From contig NZ_CP063808.1 in the NCBI RefSeq assembly GCF_018128905.1, positions 6,138,001 to 6,202,000 of the forward strand: a stretch of 64,000 nt of DNA, written 5' to 3'. Shown piece after piece: positions 22,708-31,511 of the stretch. The notes below the pieces were generated by a model, which was given only the letters and a program-made list of their open reading frames with translations, was not told the DNA's origin and searched no databases. The translations under genes were made by a program, and so were the position numbers. How positions within the stretch are numbered: the first letter of the stretch is position 1; each line of letters starts with the position of its first letter. Origin of the DNA: Streptomyces sp. A2-16 (GTDB lineage: Bacteria > Actinomycetota > Actinomycetes > Streptomycetales > Streptomycetaceae).

Positions 22708-24879
22708 ATGGTCCACCGTCTGGAATCCCTGGTCATCCGGCATGCCCTGCGGCTGCCCGCTCCCGCGGGCCCCGCCGGTGAGGGCGACATCGCCGCGCGG
22801 CAGTTCGACGCCGCGCTGATGTCCGTCGGCTTCAAGCTGTCGGCCGACGCGCTGCGGCGGCTGTCGGGGCTGTCCGAGGGCACGGTCGTCGACACCGCGG
22901 TGCGCACCCTGGACACCGTCCGCGAGATGGCCGGCGACCACGTGCGGCACAACGTCTACTTCATCGACTTCCCGGCGAACGTCCCGGACACCTTCGAGTT
23001 CTGGATGCGCTGCGTCACCGAGGCGCTCGAGGACCGCAGGGCCCGCCCCGGCATCATCGCCCAGCTCCGCACCGGTGTGGTCAACCTGCTCACGCTGCCG
23101 TCGTACGGCAACTACCGGCACACGTACGAGGAGATGCTCGCCGCGCACGACGAACTGACGGCCGCGGTGGGCGACCGGCTGACCGTCCTGCACCTGGGCG
23201 GCTCCCTGGACGATGAGGTCACGGCCCTGTACCTGGCGCTGGCCGGCAGCACCACGCCGCTGGGCGACGAGCACCTGGCCGACCTCGCGGTCCTCGCCGG
23301 GCACTGCGCGGACGGCCCCCAGCCGGAGACGATCCCGGTGCGGGAGAACCGTGCCGTCGTCAACGAGGCCCGGATGAAAGCCGGTTCGGGGCTGCTCCTG
23401 GACACCGTCACCGATGTGCTGCGGCTGGCCTGCGCGTTGTCGGGCGGGGACGTGAGCCTTCAGGAACCGACCCGGTTCCACAAGCTGTCCCGGCCGGTCC
23501 GGCGCGCCCTGCTCGCGGGTCTGGACCAGGTCGTCGCCCGGTCTCCCGCGAAGCTCGCCGACGTGCTGGGACATCGCGAGGCCTTCAAGCGGCTCGGCGA
23601 GCGTCTGCACCCGCACGAGTACCCCCAGTGGCCGCGTGCCGCCGAGGTGTTCGCCGTCGCCCGGGGCGAGAAGAAGGCGTACACCTTCGACGCCCGGGTC
23701 GAGGCGCTGCTCGGCGCGGGCGACGTCACCGGGGCCGCCGAGCTGCTCAGGTCCGCGCCCGGCAAGCTGTTCCGGGCGCTGGACCGGCTGTTGCGCACCG
23801 CCGCCACGCAGGAGGAGCGGGACGCCGTGGTGGCCGCGGTCGAGCAGGTCGCCCCGGAGGTCTCGGGACGGGTGGTGCTCTCGGTACGGGAGTACCTGCA
23901 CAACCGGGCCGAGGAGACGGGCCGCAGGCGGGTGTTCATCAACCGTGCCGGCCGCGCGCATGTCGCCGACGACACGCGGCAGGCCGTACCGGAGGCGGAC
24001 CGGAAGCGTCTGATCGGCGCGCTCGACGCGGAGATCGGCCGCCGACTGCCCGCTCCGGAGCGGCTGTTGGTCGACCCCGACGTCCTCGACGTGGCGCTGC
24101 CGCTCAGCGGACGGGCGACCACGGCCGGGCTCGGGGTGCTGCCCCGCGGCTCCGTGTCGCCGGTGGACGGGGAGCTGCTGCGCTTCTTCGTGTACTGGAA
24201 GCAGGCGCGGCGGGTCACCGACTACGACCTGTCGGCGGTGTTGCTGGACGCGGACTACGACACCGTGTCGTGGCTGTCGTACACCAATCTCCGCGAGGTG
24301 GAGGGCGAGCACTCCGGTGACATCACCGACGCACCCGAGGGAGCTTCGGAGTTCATCGACCTGCGGCTCGGGGCGGTGCGGGGCACGTACATCGTTCCGC
24401 AGGTCCTCATCTACTCCGGGGAGAAGTTCGAGGAGGCCGAGGAGTCCTTCTTCGGGTTCATGCTGCGCGAGGCCGCACAGAAGGGGCAGCCCTTCGAGGC
24501 GCGCACCGTGCGCATGAAGTCGGAGCTTCGCGGTCCCGGCCGGGTGGCGCTTCCGCTGGCGTTCCGGCGTGCGGAGGACGGGAGTTGGCGCGCCAAGTGG
24601 CTGCACCTGTACCTGAAGGGGCATCCGGCGTACAACCGGGTCGAGGGCAACCAGGTGACGGTGGCGACGCTGCTGCGCGGGATCGTCGAGCGCGAGCAGC
24701 TCACGATCCGGTACCTGACCGGGCTGATGGCGAACGGCGGTACGGACGTGGCGACCTGGGACGCCGAGGCGGTGCCGGACGTGCCCGTGACGTACATCGG
24801 CCTGGAGCGTCCCGAGGGACTGCACCCGGACTCGGTGGTCATCACGCCGGAAAATCTGCGCGACCTGATCCCCGAGTGA
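22708..24879 (+). CDS. Large protein with C-terminal TerD-like domain
   Basis: About 723 residues from the ATG at 22708 (a GTG at 22672 is possible; neither has a clear Shine-Dalgarno). The N-terminal about 470 residues are mostly helical and unassigned, resembling the SCO0854/MXAN_6230 type of proteins but without a visible RING finger. From about residue 475 a TerD-like fold is recognisable: RVTDYDLSAVLLDADYDTVSWLSYTNL, then GEHSGDITDAPEGASEFIDLRL, and YIVPQVLIYSGEKFEEAEESFFGFMLRE, matching the DLDxSA...HSGD...D-rich calcium-binding pattern of tellurite-resistance TerD proteins. It is probably cytoplasmic and stress-related. No other ter genes are present. Confidence 0.75.
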   Translation: MVHRLESLVIRHALRLPAPAGPAGEGDIAARQFDAALMSVGFKLSADALRRLSGLSEGTVVDTAVRTLDTVREMAGDHVRHNVYFIDFPANVPDTFEFWMRCVTEALEDRRARPGIIAQLRTGVVNLLTLPSYGNYRHTYEEMLAAHDELTAAVGDRLTVLHLGGSLDDEVTALYLALAGSTTPLGDEHLADLAVLAGHCADGPQPETIPVRENRAVVNEARMKAGSGLLLDTVTDVLRLACALSGGDVSLQEPTRFHKLSRPVRRALLAGLDQVVARSPAKLADVLGHREAFKRLGERLHPHEYPQWPRAAEVFAVARGEKKAYTFDARVEALLGAGDVTGAAELLRSAPGKLFRALDRLLRTAATQEERDAVVAAVEQVAPEVSGRVVLSVREYLHNRAEETGRRRVFINRAGRAHVADDTRQAVPEADRKRLIGALDAEIGRRLPAPERLLVDPDVLDVALPLSGRATTAGLGVLPRGSVSPVDGELLRFFVYWKQARRVTDYDLSAVLLDADYDTVSWLSYTNLREVEGEHSGDITDAPEGASEFIDLRLGAVRGTYIVPQVLIYSGEKFEEAEESFFGFMLREAAQKGQPFEARTVRMKSELRGPGRVALPLAFRRAEDGSWRAKWLHLYLKGHPAYNRVEGNQVTVATLLRGIVEREQLTIRYLTGLMANGGTDVATWDAEAVPDVPVTYIGLERPEGLHPDSVVITPENLRDLIPE

Positions 24880-24896
24880 CTGTTAGCGTTACCCGT

Positions 24897-25073
24897 GACG
24901 AGGCCATGGAAGGGCTTCCTTCTCAACGCGATGAGCCCCCATGGGGCTTGGATTTCAGCCCTTCCGCTCTCCTCGTCCTCGTGACGCTCGCGGCGAGGCC
25001 ATGAAGGAGCTTCCTTCTCACCGGTCTCGACAACCGGCCTCCTAATGGCTCCAGTTCCTTCGCTCTCCTCGCC
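24897..25073. repeat. Twin compound-hairpin elements
   Basis: Two related structured units 95 bp apart. Unit A: GACGAGG (24897) pairs with CCTCGTC (24971), GGAAGGGCT (24908) with AGCCCTTCC (24957), apical AGCCCC (24934) with GGGGCT (24943). Unit B: GGCGAGG (24992) pairs with CCTCGCC (25067), GAAGG (25003) with CCTTC (25057), apical CCGGT (25021) with ACCGG (25033). Loop motifs CCATG, TTCCTTCTCA and CGCTCTCCTCG are shared while stem bases differ in a pairing-preserving way. They lie between convergent genes and may terminate both, or be mobile palindromic elements. Confidence 0.7.
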
Positions 25074-25112
25074 GTTCGCGTCACGAGGCCAGGCGGTCCC
25101 GGACCGGTGTTC

Positions 25113-25991
25113 TCACCGTGCCAGGGCCGCCTTCGCCGTGTCGAGCGCCTGTTGCGCGTACCCCCGCCCGAACAGCACGGCGTGCACCAGCAGCGGGAAG
25201 AGCTGGTGCAGTCCGACCCGGTCGGCCCAGCCGTCGGCGAGCGGGGTGACCTGTCGGTAGCCGCGCAGCACCTCGTCCAGGTGCGGGCAGCCGAAGAGGT
25301 GGAGCATCGCCAGGTCGGTCTCGCGGTGGCCACCGTGCGCGGCAGGGTCGATCAGCCAGGCGTGGCCGTCGGCGCCCCACAGCACATTGCCGTTCCACAG
25401 GTCGCCGTGCAGCCGGGCCGGAGCCTCGGCGGGCCCCGCGAGGTCGGGCAACCGGGCGCAGAGCCGCTCGATCACCGCCGCCTCCGGGAGCGTGACGGTG
25501 CCCTCGTCCACCGACCTGCGCAGATAGGGAAGCACCCGGTGCTCGGCGTACCACGTCGGCCAGTCGGCGCCTTCGACGTTCCGCATCGGCGCGCGCCCGA
25601 TGTAGGCGTCCCGTGGGCCGCCGGGCGGTGCCGCGCCGAAGGCGGACGCTCCGGCGCGGTGCAGCCCGGCCAGTTCCCGGCCGAGGTCGAGCGCCGCCTC
25701 CCGGTTCGGCCTCCCGCGCGCGACCAGGTCGGTGACCAGCCAGGGGCCGTCCTGGCCGTACGTGGTCGGCACCCGGGCCGCCCCGGCGCCGGCCAGCCAG
25801 GCCAGCCCCGCCGCCTCCGCCCGGGCCTCCTCGATGCCGTCGGCCCGTTTGACCGCCACCGCCCGGCCGTCGTCGAGGACCACCTCGGTCAGCCCGTCGG
25901 ACAGCGGACGCTCCTCGGTCGCCGCTCGGCCGGTCAGCCGCGTCGCCGCCGCACCCGGGCCGTCACCGTCGTCGTACACCTGCGCCTCCAC
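25113..25991 (-). CDS. Fructosamine kinase family protein
   Basis: A 292-residue kinase-fold protein (aminoglycoside phosphotransferase-like) of the fructosamine/ketosamine-3-kinase family. Signatures are VVLDDGRAVAVKRADG (nucleotide-binding Lys), RLHGDLWNGNVLWGADG (catalytic loop HGDLWNGN) and AWLIDPAAHGGHRETDLAML (metal-binding DPA in place of DFG). These enzymes phosphorylate sugars attached to protein lysines so that the adduct breaks down, a deglycation repair. GTG start at 25991. The promoter region is shared with the divergent glucarate-type operon. Confidence 0.92.
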   Translation of the reverse strand: MEAQVYDDGDGPGAAATRLTGRAATEERPLSDGLTEVVLDDGRAVAVKRADGIEEARAEAAGLAWLAGAGAARVPTTYGQDGPWLVTDLVARGRPNREAALDLGRELAGLHRAGASAFGAAPPGGPRDAYIGRAPMRNVEGADWPTWYAEHRVLPYLRRSVDEGTVTLPEAAVIERLCARLPDLAGPAEAPARLHGDLWNGNVLWGADGHAWLIDPAAHGGHRETDLAMLHLFGCPHLDEVLRGYRQVTPLADGWADRVGLHQLFPLLVHAVLFGRGYAQQALDTAKAALAR

Positions 25992-26058
25992 GATCGCTCA
26001 CACCCCCCACGTGCCCGGAGGGCTCGTGCACAGCCTCTGTGAAGACCCCCGTCATGTC

Positions 26059-26088
26059 TTGACATACGGAAGAAGCGATCCGTAGCTT
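26059..26088 (+). promoter_or_regulatory. Promoter of the aldarate operon
   Basis: TTGACA at 26059-26064 and TAGCTT at 26083-26088 with an 18-bp spacer form a near-consensus promoter; the predicted transcription start near 26095 puts the operator-like repeat at +8 to +30. Confidence 0.6.
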
Positions 26089-26102
26089 GGCCGATCATTT
26101 AG

Positions 26103-26125
26103 ATTCGTGAAGCGGGTTCACGAAT
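26103..26125. promoter_or_regulatory. Perfect operator-like inverted repeat
   Basis: Arms ATTCGTGAA (26103-26111) and TTCACGAAT (26117-26125) around GCGGG, placed just downstream of the promoter and 17 bp before the ATG of the binding-protein gene. A repressor bound here would block the operon. No regulator gene lies in the operon, so the protein is encoded elsewhere. Confidence 0.65.
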
Positions 26126-26142
26126 GTGAACGGAGAGTGTTC

Positions 26143-27477
26143 ATGGGCGTTCGCCGACGACGACACCGCCTGGCCGCGGCGGGCACCGTCGCGGGACTGA
26201 TGTTCGCAACGGCCGCCTGTGGCTCCGGCTCCGGCAGCGCGGGCAGCAGCGATCCGAACACGCTGGAGGTGTGGACCCGGAGCAACCCGGACGACGCCGC
26301 CACCTACGACCGGGTCTTCGCCGCCTTCACCAGGAAGACCGGCATCAGGATCGACTACCAGCCGGTCATCAACTTCGACCAGCAGCTCCAGAGCCGGGCC
26401 TCCACCAGGGACCTGCCGGACGTCATGATCAACGACACGGCTCTGATGGGCAGTTACCAGAGCCAGGGCCTGCTCAAGCCCGTCGACCCCGCCTCGATCG
26501 CGGGCGGCGACCGGATCACCGCGAAGTCCTGGTCCTCCACGGTGGGCGTCGACGGCAAGCACTACGGCATCCCCTACTCCCGTCAGGCCCAGACCCTGAT
26601 GATCCGCAAGGACTGGCTGAAGAAGCTCGGGCTGAAGGCGCCGACGACCTGGCAGGAGATGCTCTCCGTCGCCAAGGCCTTCGCCACCGAGGACCCGGAC
26701 GGCGACGGCAAGGCCGACACCTACGGCATCGTCGCCCCGGCCAGCGCCCAGAACGGCTACGCGGCCATGTGGGGATCGAGCTTCCTGTGGCAGGGCGGCG
26801 CCGAGATCATCAAGCCGGACGGCAAGGGGAAGTACACCCCCGCCATGGACTCGGCCGCCGCCGTGCACGCCGTGACCTGGATGAAGGACAACCTCTTCTG
26901 CGGCGAGAAGGGTGTCGTCCAGCCCGGCGCCATCACCGCCGTCACGGGCACGGCCACCAACTTCCAGGACGGCAACGCCGGGATGTACATGACCGGGCCG
27001 TACAACATCACCACCTACGACACCACGCCCGGCAGGAAGACGTACGAGGTCGTCCCCGCTCCCGCGGGCCCGGCCGGCGGCGATGTGCTGGCCGACGGCG
27101 AGAACGTCTACCTCGGCGCCCGGACCGGCAAGGACAGGCAGGAACTGGCGCTGGCCTCGTTCCTGGTCTCGCCCGAGGGCCAGCGGATCGCCATGACCAG
27201 CGTCGACGGCCACCAGCCCGTCGTCCGCATCCCCGTGAACACCACGCTGGACGCGGCGAAGGTCAGGAACGACCCCCGCTGGAGTGTCGTGCAGAAGGCC
27301 TACGAGACCGCCTCCGAGCAGTTCCCGAACGCGCCGGACTTCGCCCCGATCAAACAGGACACCGCCGACGCACTGAACTCGATCTTCACATACTGCGGCG
27401 GTGACGTGCGCTCGCAGCTCAAGGAGCTCAACGACACCCTCGCCGGTGACCTCAAGGACCAGGACCTGCTGAAATGA
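26143..27477 (+). CDS. ABC transporter sugar-acid-binding lipoprotein
   Basis: A 444-residue family-1 extracellular solute-binding protein. Signal sequence with basic start MGVRRRRHRL, hydrophobic core and lipobox ATAAC (Cys26) for membrane anchoring. The mature part shows the usual features: LEVWTRSNPDDAATYDRVFAAFTRKTGI, DLPDVMINDTALMGSYQSQGLLKPVD, YGIPYSRQAQTLMIRKDW and ENVYLGARTGKDRQELALASFLVSPEGQ. ATG at 26143, not the upstream GTG at 26107 which lies inside the operator. First gene of a five-gene operon with two permeases, kdgD and gudD, so the substrate is probably glucarate, galactarate or a related uronate. The ATPase must be supplied by a shared MsiK-type protein. Confidence 0.9.
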   Translation: MGVRRRRHRLAAAGTVAGLMFATAACGSGSGSAGSSDPNTLEVWTRSNPDDAATYDRVFAAFTRKTGIRIDYQPVINFDQQLQSRASTRDLPDVMINDTALMGSYQSQGLLKPVDPASIAGGDRITAKSWSSTVGVDGKHYGIPYSRQAQTLMIRKDWLKKLGLKAPTTWQEMLSVAKAFATEDPDGDGKADTYGIVAPASAQNGYAAMWGSSFLWQGGAEIIKPDGKGKYTPAMDSAAAVHAVTWMKDNLFCGEKGVVQPGAITAVTGTATNFQDGNAGMYMTGPYNITTYDTTPGRKTYEVVPAPAGPAGGDVLADGENVYLGARTGKDRQELALASFLVSPEGQRIAMTSVDGHQPVVRIPVNTTLDAAKVRNDPRWSVVQKAYETASEQFPNAPDFAPIKQDTADALNSIFTYCGGDVRSQLKELNDTLAGDLKDQDLLK

Positions 27478-28379
27478 CCGCTGCCGTCCCCGCGCACACA
27501 GCGCGCAGGGCCTTCGACAAGAAGGCCCTCGTCCCCTGGCTCTTCCTGGCCCCGGGGCTGCTGCTCGCCCTCGTCTTCAAGTTCTGGCCGATGGCCAAGG
27601 GCATCTGGCTCAGCTTCTTCCACGTGCGCCCCTTCCTCGGCAACGAGTGGACCGGCCTCGACAACTACACCAGGGTCCTGACCGACCACCGCTTCCAGGA
27701 GGCCATCGGGCACACCCTGATCCTGGGCATCGGCCAGGCGGTCGGCGCGATCCTGCTCGGGTTCGCCCTCGCGCTGCTCCTGGAGGGCCAGGCCCGCTCG
27801 CTGAAGTTCCTGCGCACCGCCGTCTTCCTGCCCGCCGTCACGGCCACCGCGGTCGTCGGCGAGCTGTGGCGGCTGATGTACTACCCGACCTCCGACGGCC
27901 TGATCAACAGCGGCCTGCACTTCTTCGGGCTCGGGACCGTCCAGTTCCTCGACAACCCGAACATCGCGCTCTACTCGACGATGGCGATGGGCATCTGGAT
28001 CTGGGCCCCCTACAACATGGTGATCTTCCTGGCCGGTCTCGCGGGCGTGGACCGCTCGCTGTACGAGGCCGCCGCCATGGACGGTGTCTCGCTGTGGCAG
28101 CGGCTGCGGTACGTCACGCTGCCCGCGATCCGTTCCGCACTGATGATCGTTCTCACTCTCGCCACCATCCGCGGCCTGCGCGTCTTCACCGAGGTCTACG
28201 TCCTCACCGGCGGCGGCCCCGCCGGGTCGACCGACGTGTGGATGACCCGCGCCTACACCCTGGGCTTCACCCGCAACGACATCGGCGGCGCCTCCGCGGC
28301 CTCGGTCGTCCTGCTCTGCGTGACGCTGCTGCTCACCGTCACGGTCAACCACTTCCGCAAGAGGGGAGAAGCGCGATGA
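27474..28379 (+). CDS. ABC transporter permease 1 (MalF type)
   Basis: A 301-residue integral membrane protein with about six segments, starting WLFLAPGLLLALVFKFWPMAKG. The EAA loop that contacts the ATPase is intact: YEAAAMDGVSLWQRLRYVTLP. Its ATG overlaps the stop of the binding-protein gene (ATGA), and its own stop overlaps the next permease start in the same way, so the three are translationally coupled. Partner of the second permease in a heterodimeric importer. Confidence 0.93.
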   Translation: MTAAVPAHTARRAFDKKALVPWLFLAPGLLLALVFKFWPMAKGIWLSFFHVRPFLGNEWTGLDNYTRVLTDHRFQEAIGHTLILGIGQAVGAILLGFALALLLEGQARSLKFLRTAVFLPAVTATAVVGELWRLMYYPTSDGLINSGLHFFGLGTVQFLDNPNIALYSTMAMGIWIWAPYNMVIFLAGLAGVDRSLYEAAAMDGVSLWQRLRYVTLPAIRSALMIVLTLATIRGLRVFTEVYVLTGGGPAGSTDVWMTRAYTLGFTRNDIGGASAASVVLLCVTLLLTVTVNHFRKRGEAR

Positions 28380-29320
28380 GCGCCCCCGTCATCGACCCCG
28401 TCCGGCCGGCGGCCCCTGACACCCCGGCCGGGCGGAGCCCCCAGGCGCGGCGGACCACACCGGCCCGCTTCGACACCGCCCTCGGCTGGAACGACAGGCC
28501 CGGCCTCGCCTGGGGCCTCAGGATCCTGCTCTGCGGGGTCGCCCTCGCGATCTTCGCGGCGCCCTTCCTGACGATCTTCTCGGGTGCCTTCACTACCCAC
28601 CCCAGCGGCTCCTCGCTGTCGTTCCTGCCGCACGACACCACGCTGTCGAACTTCGAGGTGGCCGGTGCACAGGGCATGTGGGACTACCTCGGCAACTCGC
28701 TGGTCATAGCGGGCGGCGGGCTGCTGCTCCAGCTCGTGGTGTGCACGCTCGCCGCGTACGCGCTGGCCCGGCACCGGTTCCGCGGTCAGGCCCTGATCAT
28801 GCTGCTGTTCATGATGACGCTGATGCTGCCCGAGGAGGTCATCGCGATCCCGCTGTCCCTGGTCCTCGGTGATGTGCCGGTGGTCCACGTGGATCTCAAG
28901 GGCACAGTGTGGGGCGTCATCCTGCCGCTGGGCGCCTGGGGCTTCTCGGTGATGATGCTGACCGAGTTCATGCGGGACATCCCCACCGAGATCGAGGAGG
29001 CGGCCCGCCTCGACGGCGTCGGCGAACTGCGGATGCTGTGGCAGATCATCCTGCCGCTGTGCAAGCCCGCCCTCGGCGTGGCGGGCGTCCTCGGGTTCAT
29101 CATGATCTGGGACCAGTACCTGCTGCCCCTGATCGCCGCCAAGGACCCCACCGACTACACGGTCACCGTCGCCCTGGCCACCCTGCGCACCGATCCGGTC
29201 GTCGGCTCCGGCGTGGTCCTGGCCGGTGCGGTCATCGCCCTGATCCCCAGCCTGATCGTCTATCTGCTCCTCCAGCGCTCGCTGGTCACCGGCATCGCCG
29301 CCGGTGCCACCAAGGGCTGA
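28376..29320 (+). CDS. ABC transporter permease 2 (MalG type)
   Basis: A 314-residue integral membrane protein. After a 40-residue proline-rich cytoplasmic leader come membrane segments ILLCGVALAIFAAPFLTIFSG, ALIMLLFMMTLMLPEEVIAIP and others, and the EAA loop IEEAARLDGVGELRMLWQIILPL. ATG at 28376 overlaps the preceding stop by 4 bp. With the MalF-type permease it forms the channel of the importer. No ATPase gene follows; in Streptomyces such sugar importers share the MsiK ATPase, which fits here. Confidence 0.92.
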   Translation: MSAPVIDPVRPAAPDTPAGRSPQARRTTPARFDTALGWNDRPGLAWGLRILLCGVALAIFAAPFLTIFSGAFTTHPSGSSLSFLPHDTTLSNFEVAGAQGMWDYLGNSLVIAGGGLLLQLVVCTLAAYALARHRFRGQALIMLLFMMTLMLPEEVIAIPLSLVLGDVPVVHVDLKGTVWGVILPLGAWGFSVMMLTEFMRDIPTEIEEAARLDGVGELRMLWQIILPLCKPALGVAGVLGFIMIWDQYLLPLIAAKDPTDYTVTVALATLRTDPVVGSGVVLAGAVIALIPSLIVYLLLQRSLVTGIAAGATKG

Positions 29321-29341
29321 CACCGTGGTTGCGAGGAAGAC

Positions 29342-30250
29342 ATGAAGTTCCAAGGAGTCCTGTTCTTTCCGGTGACGCCCTTCGCCTCGGACGGCTCGCT
29401 GGACGAGGAACGACTCGCCCAGCACATCGAGAACGGCGTCAAGGCCGGGGCCGGAGGCGTGTTCGTCGCCTGCGGCACCGGTGAGTTCCACGCGCTGACG
29501 TCCGACGAGATCGAGCGGGCCACCCGGGTCGCGGTCACCACGACCGCGGGCCGGGTGCCGGTCCTGGCCGCCGCGGGCGGGCCCACCCCGGTCGCCCGCG
29601 ACCACGCGGCCCGGGTCGCCCGCGCGGGCGCCGACGGCATCCTGCTGCTGCCGCCGTACCTGGTCACGGCCCCGCAGCAGGGCCTGGTGCGCTACGTCGA
29701 GGAGGTCACCTCCGCGAGCGGCCTCCCGGTGATCTTCTACCAGCGCGGCACCGCCCGCCTCACCGCGGACACGGCCGCCGAGATCGCCGCGCTCCCCGAG
29801 GTCGTCGGCCTCAAGGACGGCCTCGGGGACATCGAGCACATGCACCGCATCGTGCGGGCGGTGCGGGCCGTGCCCGGCACGGAGGACTTCCAGTTCTTCA
29901 ACGGCCTCCCGACGGCGGAGACCACCGCGCCCGCCTACCAGGGCATCGGCGTCCCGCTGTACTCCTCCGCCGTGTTCGCCTTCGCGCCCGAGATCGCCCT
30001 CGCCTTCCACGGGGCACTCGCCGCGGGCGACCGGCCGCTGGTGGACACGCTCCTCGACGAGTTCTACGGCCCCCTCGTCCGGCTCCGCGACGAGGTGCCG
30101 GGGTACGCGGTGGCGTTGGTCAAGTCGGGAGTGGCCCTGCGTGGCCTGAACGTGGGTGGGGTGCGCGCGCCCCTCGTCGATCCGACGCCGGAGCATCTCG
30201 CGCGACTGTCCGAACTCATCGACCACGGCCTGGAGGTGGTCGGCGCATGA
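29342..30250 (+). CDS. kdgD: 5-dehydro-4-deoxyglucarate dehydratase
   Basis: A 302-residue enzyme of the DHDPS/N-acetylneuraminate lyase fold. It converts 5-dehydro-4-deoxy-D-glucarate to 2,5-dioxopentanoate with loss of CO2 and water. The Schiff-base lysine is in VVGLKDGLGD (Lys158), the tyrosine in VIFYQRG (Tyr133), and GGVFVACGTGEFHALTSDE is the substrate-carboxylate loop with the family variant GTGEF. It lies in the aldarate operon directly before gudD, which makes its substrate, with a 4-bp overlap (ATGA at 30247). The next enzyme, 2-oxoglutarate semialdehyde dehydrogenase, is not in the window. Confidence 0.92.
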   Translation: MKFQGVLFFPVTPFASDGSLDEERLAQHIENGVKAGAGGVFVACGTGEFHALTSDEIERATRVAVTTTAGRVPVLAAAGGPTPVARDHAARVARAGADGILLLPPYLVTAPQQGLVRYVEEVTSASGLPVIFYQRGTARLTADTAAEIAALPEVVGLKDGLGDIEHMHRIVRAVRAVPGTEDFQFFNGLPTAETTAPAYQGIGVPLYSSAVFAFAPEIALAFHGALAAGDRPLVDTLLDEFYGPLVRLRDEVPGYAVALVKSGVALRGLNVGGVRAPLVDPTPEHLARLSELIDHGLEVVGA

Positions 30251-31500
30251 ACGAGCCGACCCGCATCAAGGAACTGATCGTCACCCCGATCGCCTTCCGC
30301 GACCCGCCACTGCTCAACTCCAACGGTGTCCACGAGCCGCTCGCCCTGCGGATCATCCTCCGACTCGTCCTGGAGGACGGCACGGTGGGGCTCGGCGAGT
30401 CGCCGGGCGGGGTGGCGCGTCTGGAGCGACTCGAGTCGGCGGCGAAGGTCGTCGTCGGTATGGACGTCTTCGACACGACAGCGGTCGGCGCCGCGATCGA
30501 CGCCGTCCTGCTGCCGACGGTGCCCTCCTCGCACGAGCGCGGCTGGACCACCTCCGCGGTGGAGGTGGCCTGCCTCGACGCGCAGGGCAAGCTGCTCGAC
30601 CGGCCGGTGAGCGACCTGCTGGGCGGCACGGTCCGGGACTCGGTGCCGTTCGCCGCGTACCTCTTCTACAAGTGGGCCGAGCACCCGGCCCTCGACGGCC
30701 GTGCCGCCGTCGGCGACGAGTGGGGCGAGGCGCTGGACCCGGCCGGCATCGTGGAGCAGGCCCGGCTGATGCAGGAGCGGTACGGGTTCAGGTCGTTCAA
30801 GTTGAAGGGCGGTGTCTTCCCGCCCGACGAGGAGATCGCCGCGATCAGGGCGCTGGCGGAGGCCTTCCCCGGGCAGCCGCTGCGGCTCGACCCCAATGTG
30901 GCGTGGACGGTGGAGACCTCGGCGTACGTGGCCCGCGAACTCGACGGTGTCCTCGAGTACCTGGAGGACCCGACCAAGGGCATCGAGGGCATGGCGGCGG
31001 TGGCGAAGGACGCGCCGATGCCGTTGGGCACCAACATGTGCGTGATCGCCTGGGAGCACCTGAGGCCCGCGATCGAGCAGAACGCGATCCAGGTGCTGCT
31101 GACCGACCACCACTACTGGGGCGGCCTGCGCCGCACCCGTGAACTGGCCGCGGTCTGCGAGGCGTTCGGGCTCGCCCTGTCCATGCACTCCAACTCGCAC
31201 CTGGGCATCAGTCTCGCCGCCATGACCCATGTGGCCGCGGCGATCCCGAACCTCGACCACTCCTGCGACACGCACTACCCGTGGAACCACGCCGACGACG
31301 TGATCCGCCCGGGTGTCCTGGAGTTCCGCGACGGCGAGGTCAGGGTGCCGACGGGACCCGGTCTCGGTGTGGAACTCGACCACGACGCCCTGGAGCGGCT
31401 GCACCGCCTCTACGTCGACTCGGGGGTACGCAGCCGGGACGACACCGGCTACATGCAACGGTTCCGGCCCGACTACGAACTCAGGCTCCCCCGCTGGTGA
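30247..31500 (+). CDS. gudD: Glucarate dehydratase family protein
   Basis: A 417-residue enolase-superfamily enzyme of the glucarate dehydratase subgroup. Metal and catalytic residues visible: SFKLKGG with Lys187 of the KxK motif, RLDPN (Asp215), YLEDP (Glu240), the D-rich LLTDHHYWGG and the general base/acid His in SMHSNSH (His314). The N-terminal capping domain includes NSNGVHEPLALR, typical for glucarate dehydratases. The product, 5-dehydro-4-deoxyglucarate, is the substrate of the enzyme encoded immediately upstream, a strong contextual confirmation. Idarate or galactarate as alternative substrates cannot be excluded. Last gene of the operon, followed by a strong terminator. Confidence 0.92.
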   Translation: MNEPTRIKELIVTPIAFRDPPLLNSNGVHEPLALRIILRLVLEDGTVGLGESPGGVARLERLESAAKVVVGMDVFDTTAVGAAIDAVLLPTVPSSHERGWTTSAVEVACLDAQGKLLDRPVSDLLGGTVRDSVPFAAYLFYKWAEHPALDGRAAVGDEWGEALDPAGIVEQARLMQERYGFRSFKLKGGVFPPDEEIAAIRALAEAFPGQPLRLDPNVAWTVETSAYVARELDGVLEYLEDPTKGIEGMAAVAKDAPMPLGTNMCVIAWEHLRPAIEQNAIQVLLTDHHYWGGLRRTRELAAVCEAFGLALSMHSNSHLGISLAAMTHVAAAIPNLDHSCDTHYPWNHADDVIRPGVLEFRDGEVRVPTGPGLGVELDHDALERLHRLYVDSGVRSRDDTGYMQRFRPDYELRLPRW

Positions 31501-31511
31501 CAGGCCCCATG

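Noticed and set aside
21241..24825. Very long minus-strand open frame (over 1000 codons) across DUF5997 and the TerD-like gene
   Set aside because: Low-complexity Arg/Gly/Leu-rich product mirroring the codon-position GC bias of the real plus-strand genes; the opposite strand encodes recognisable families.
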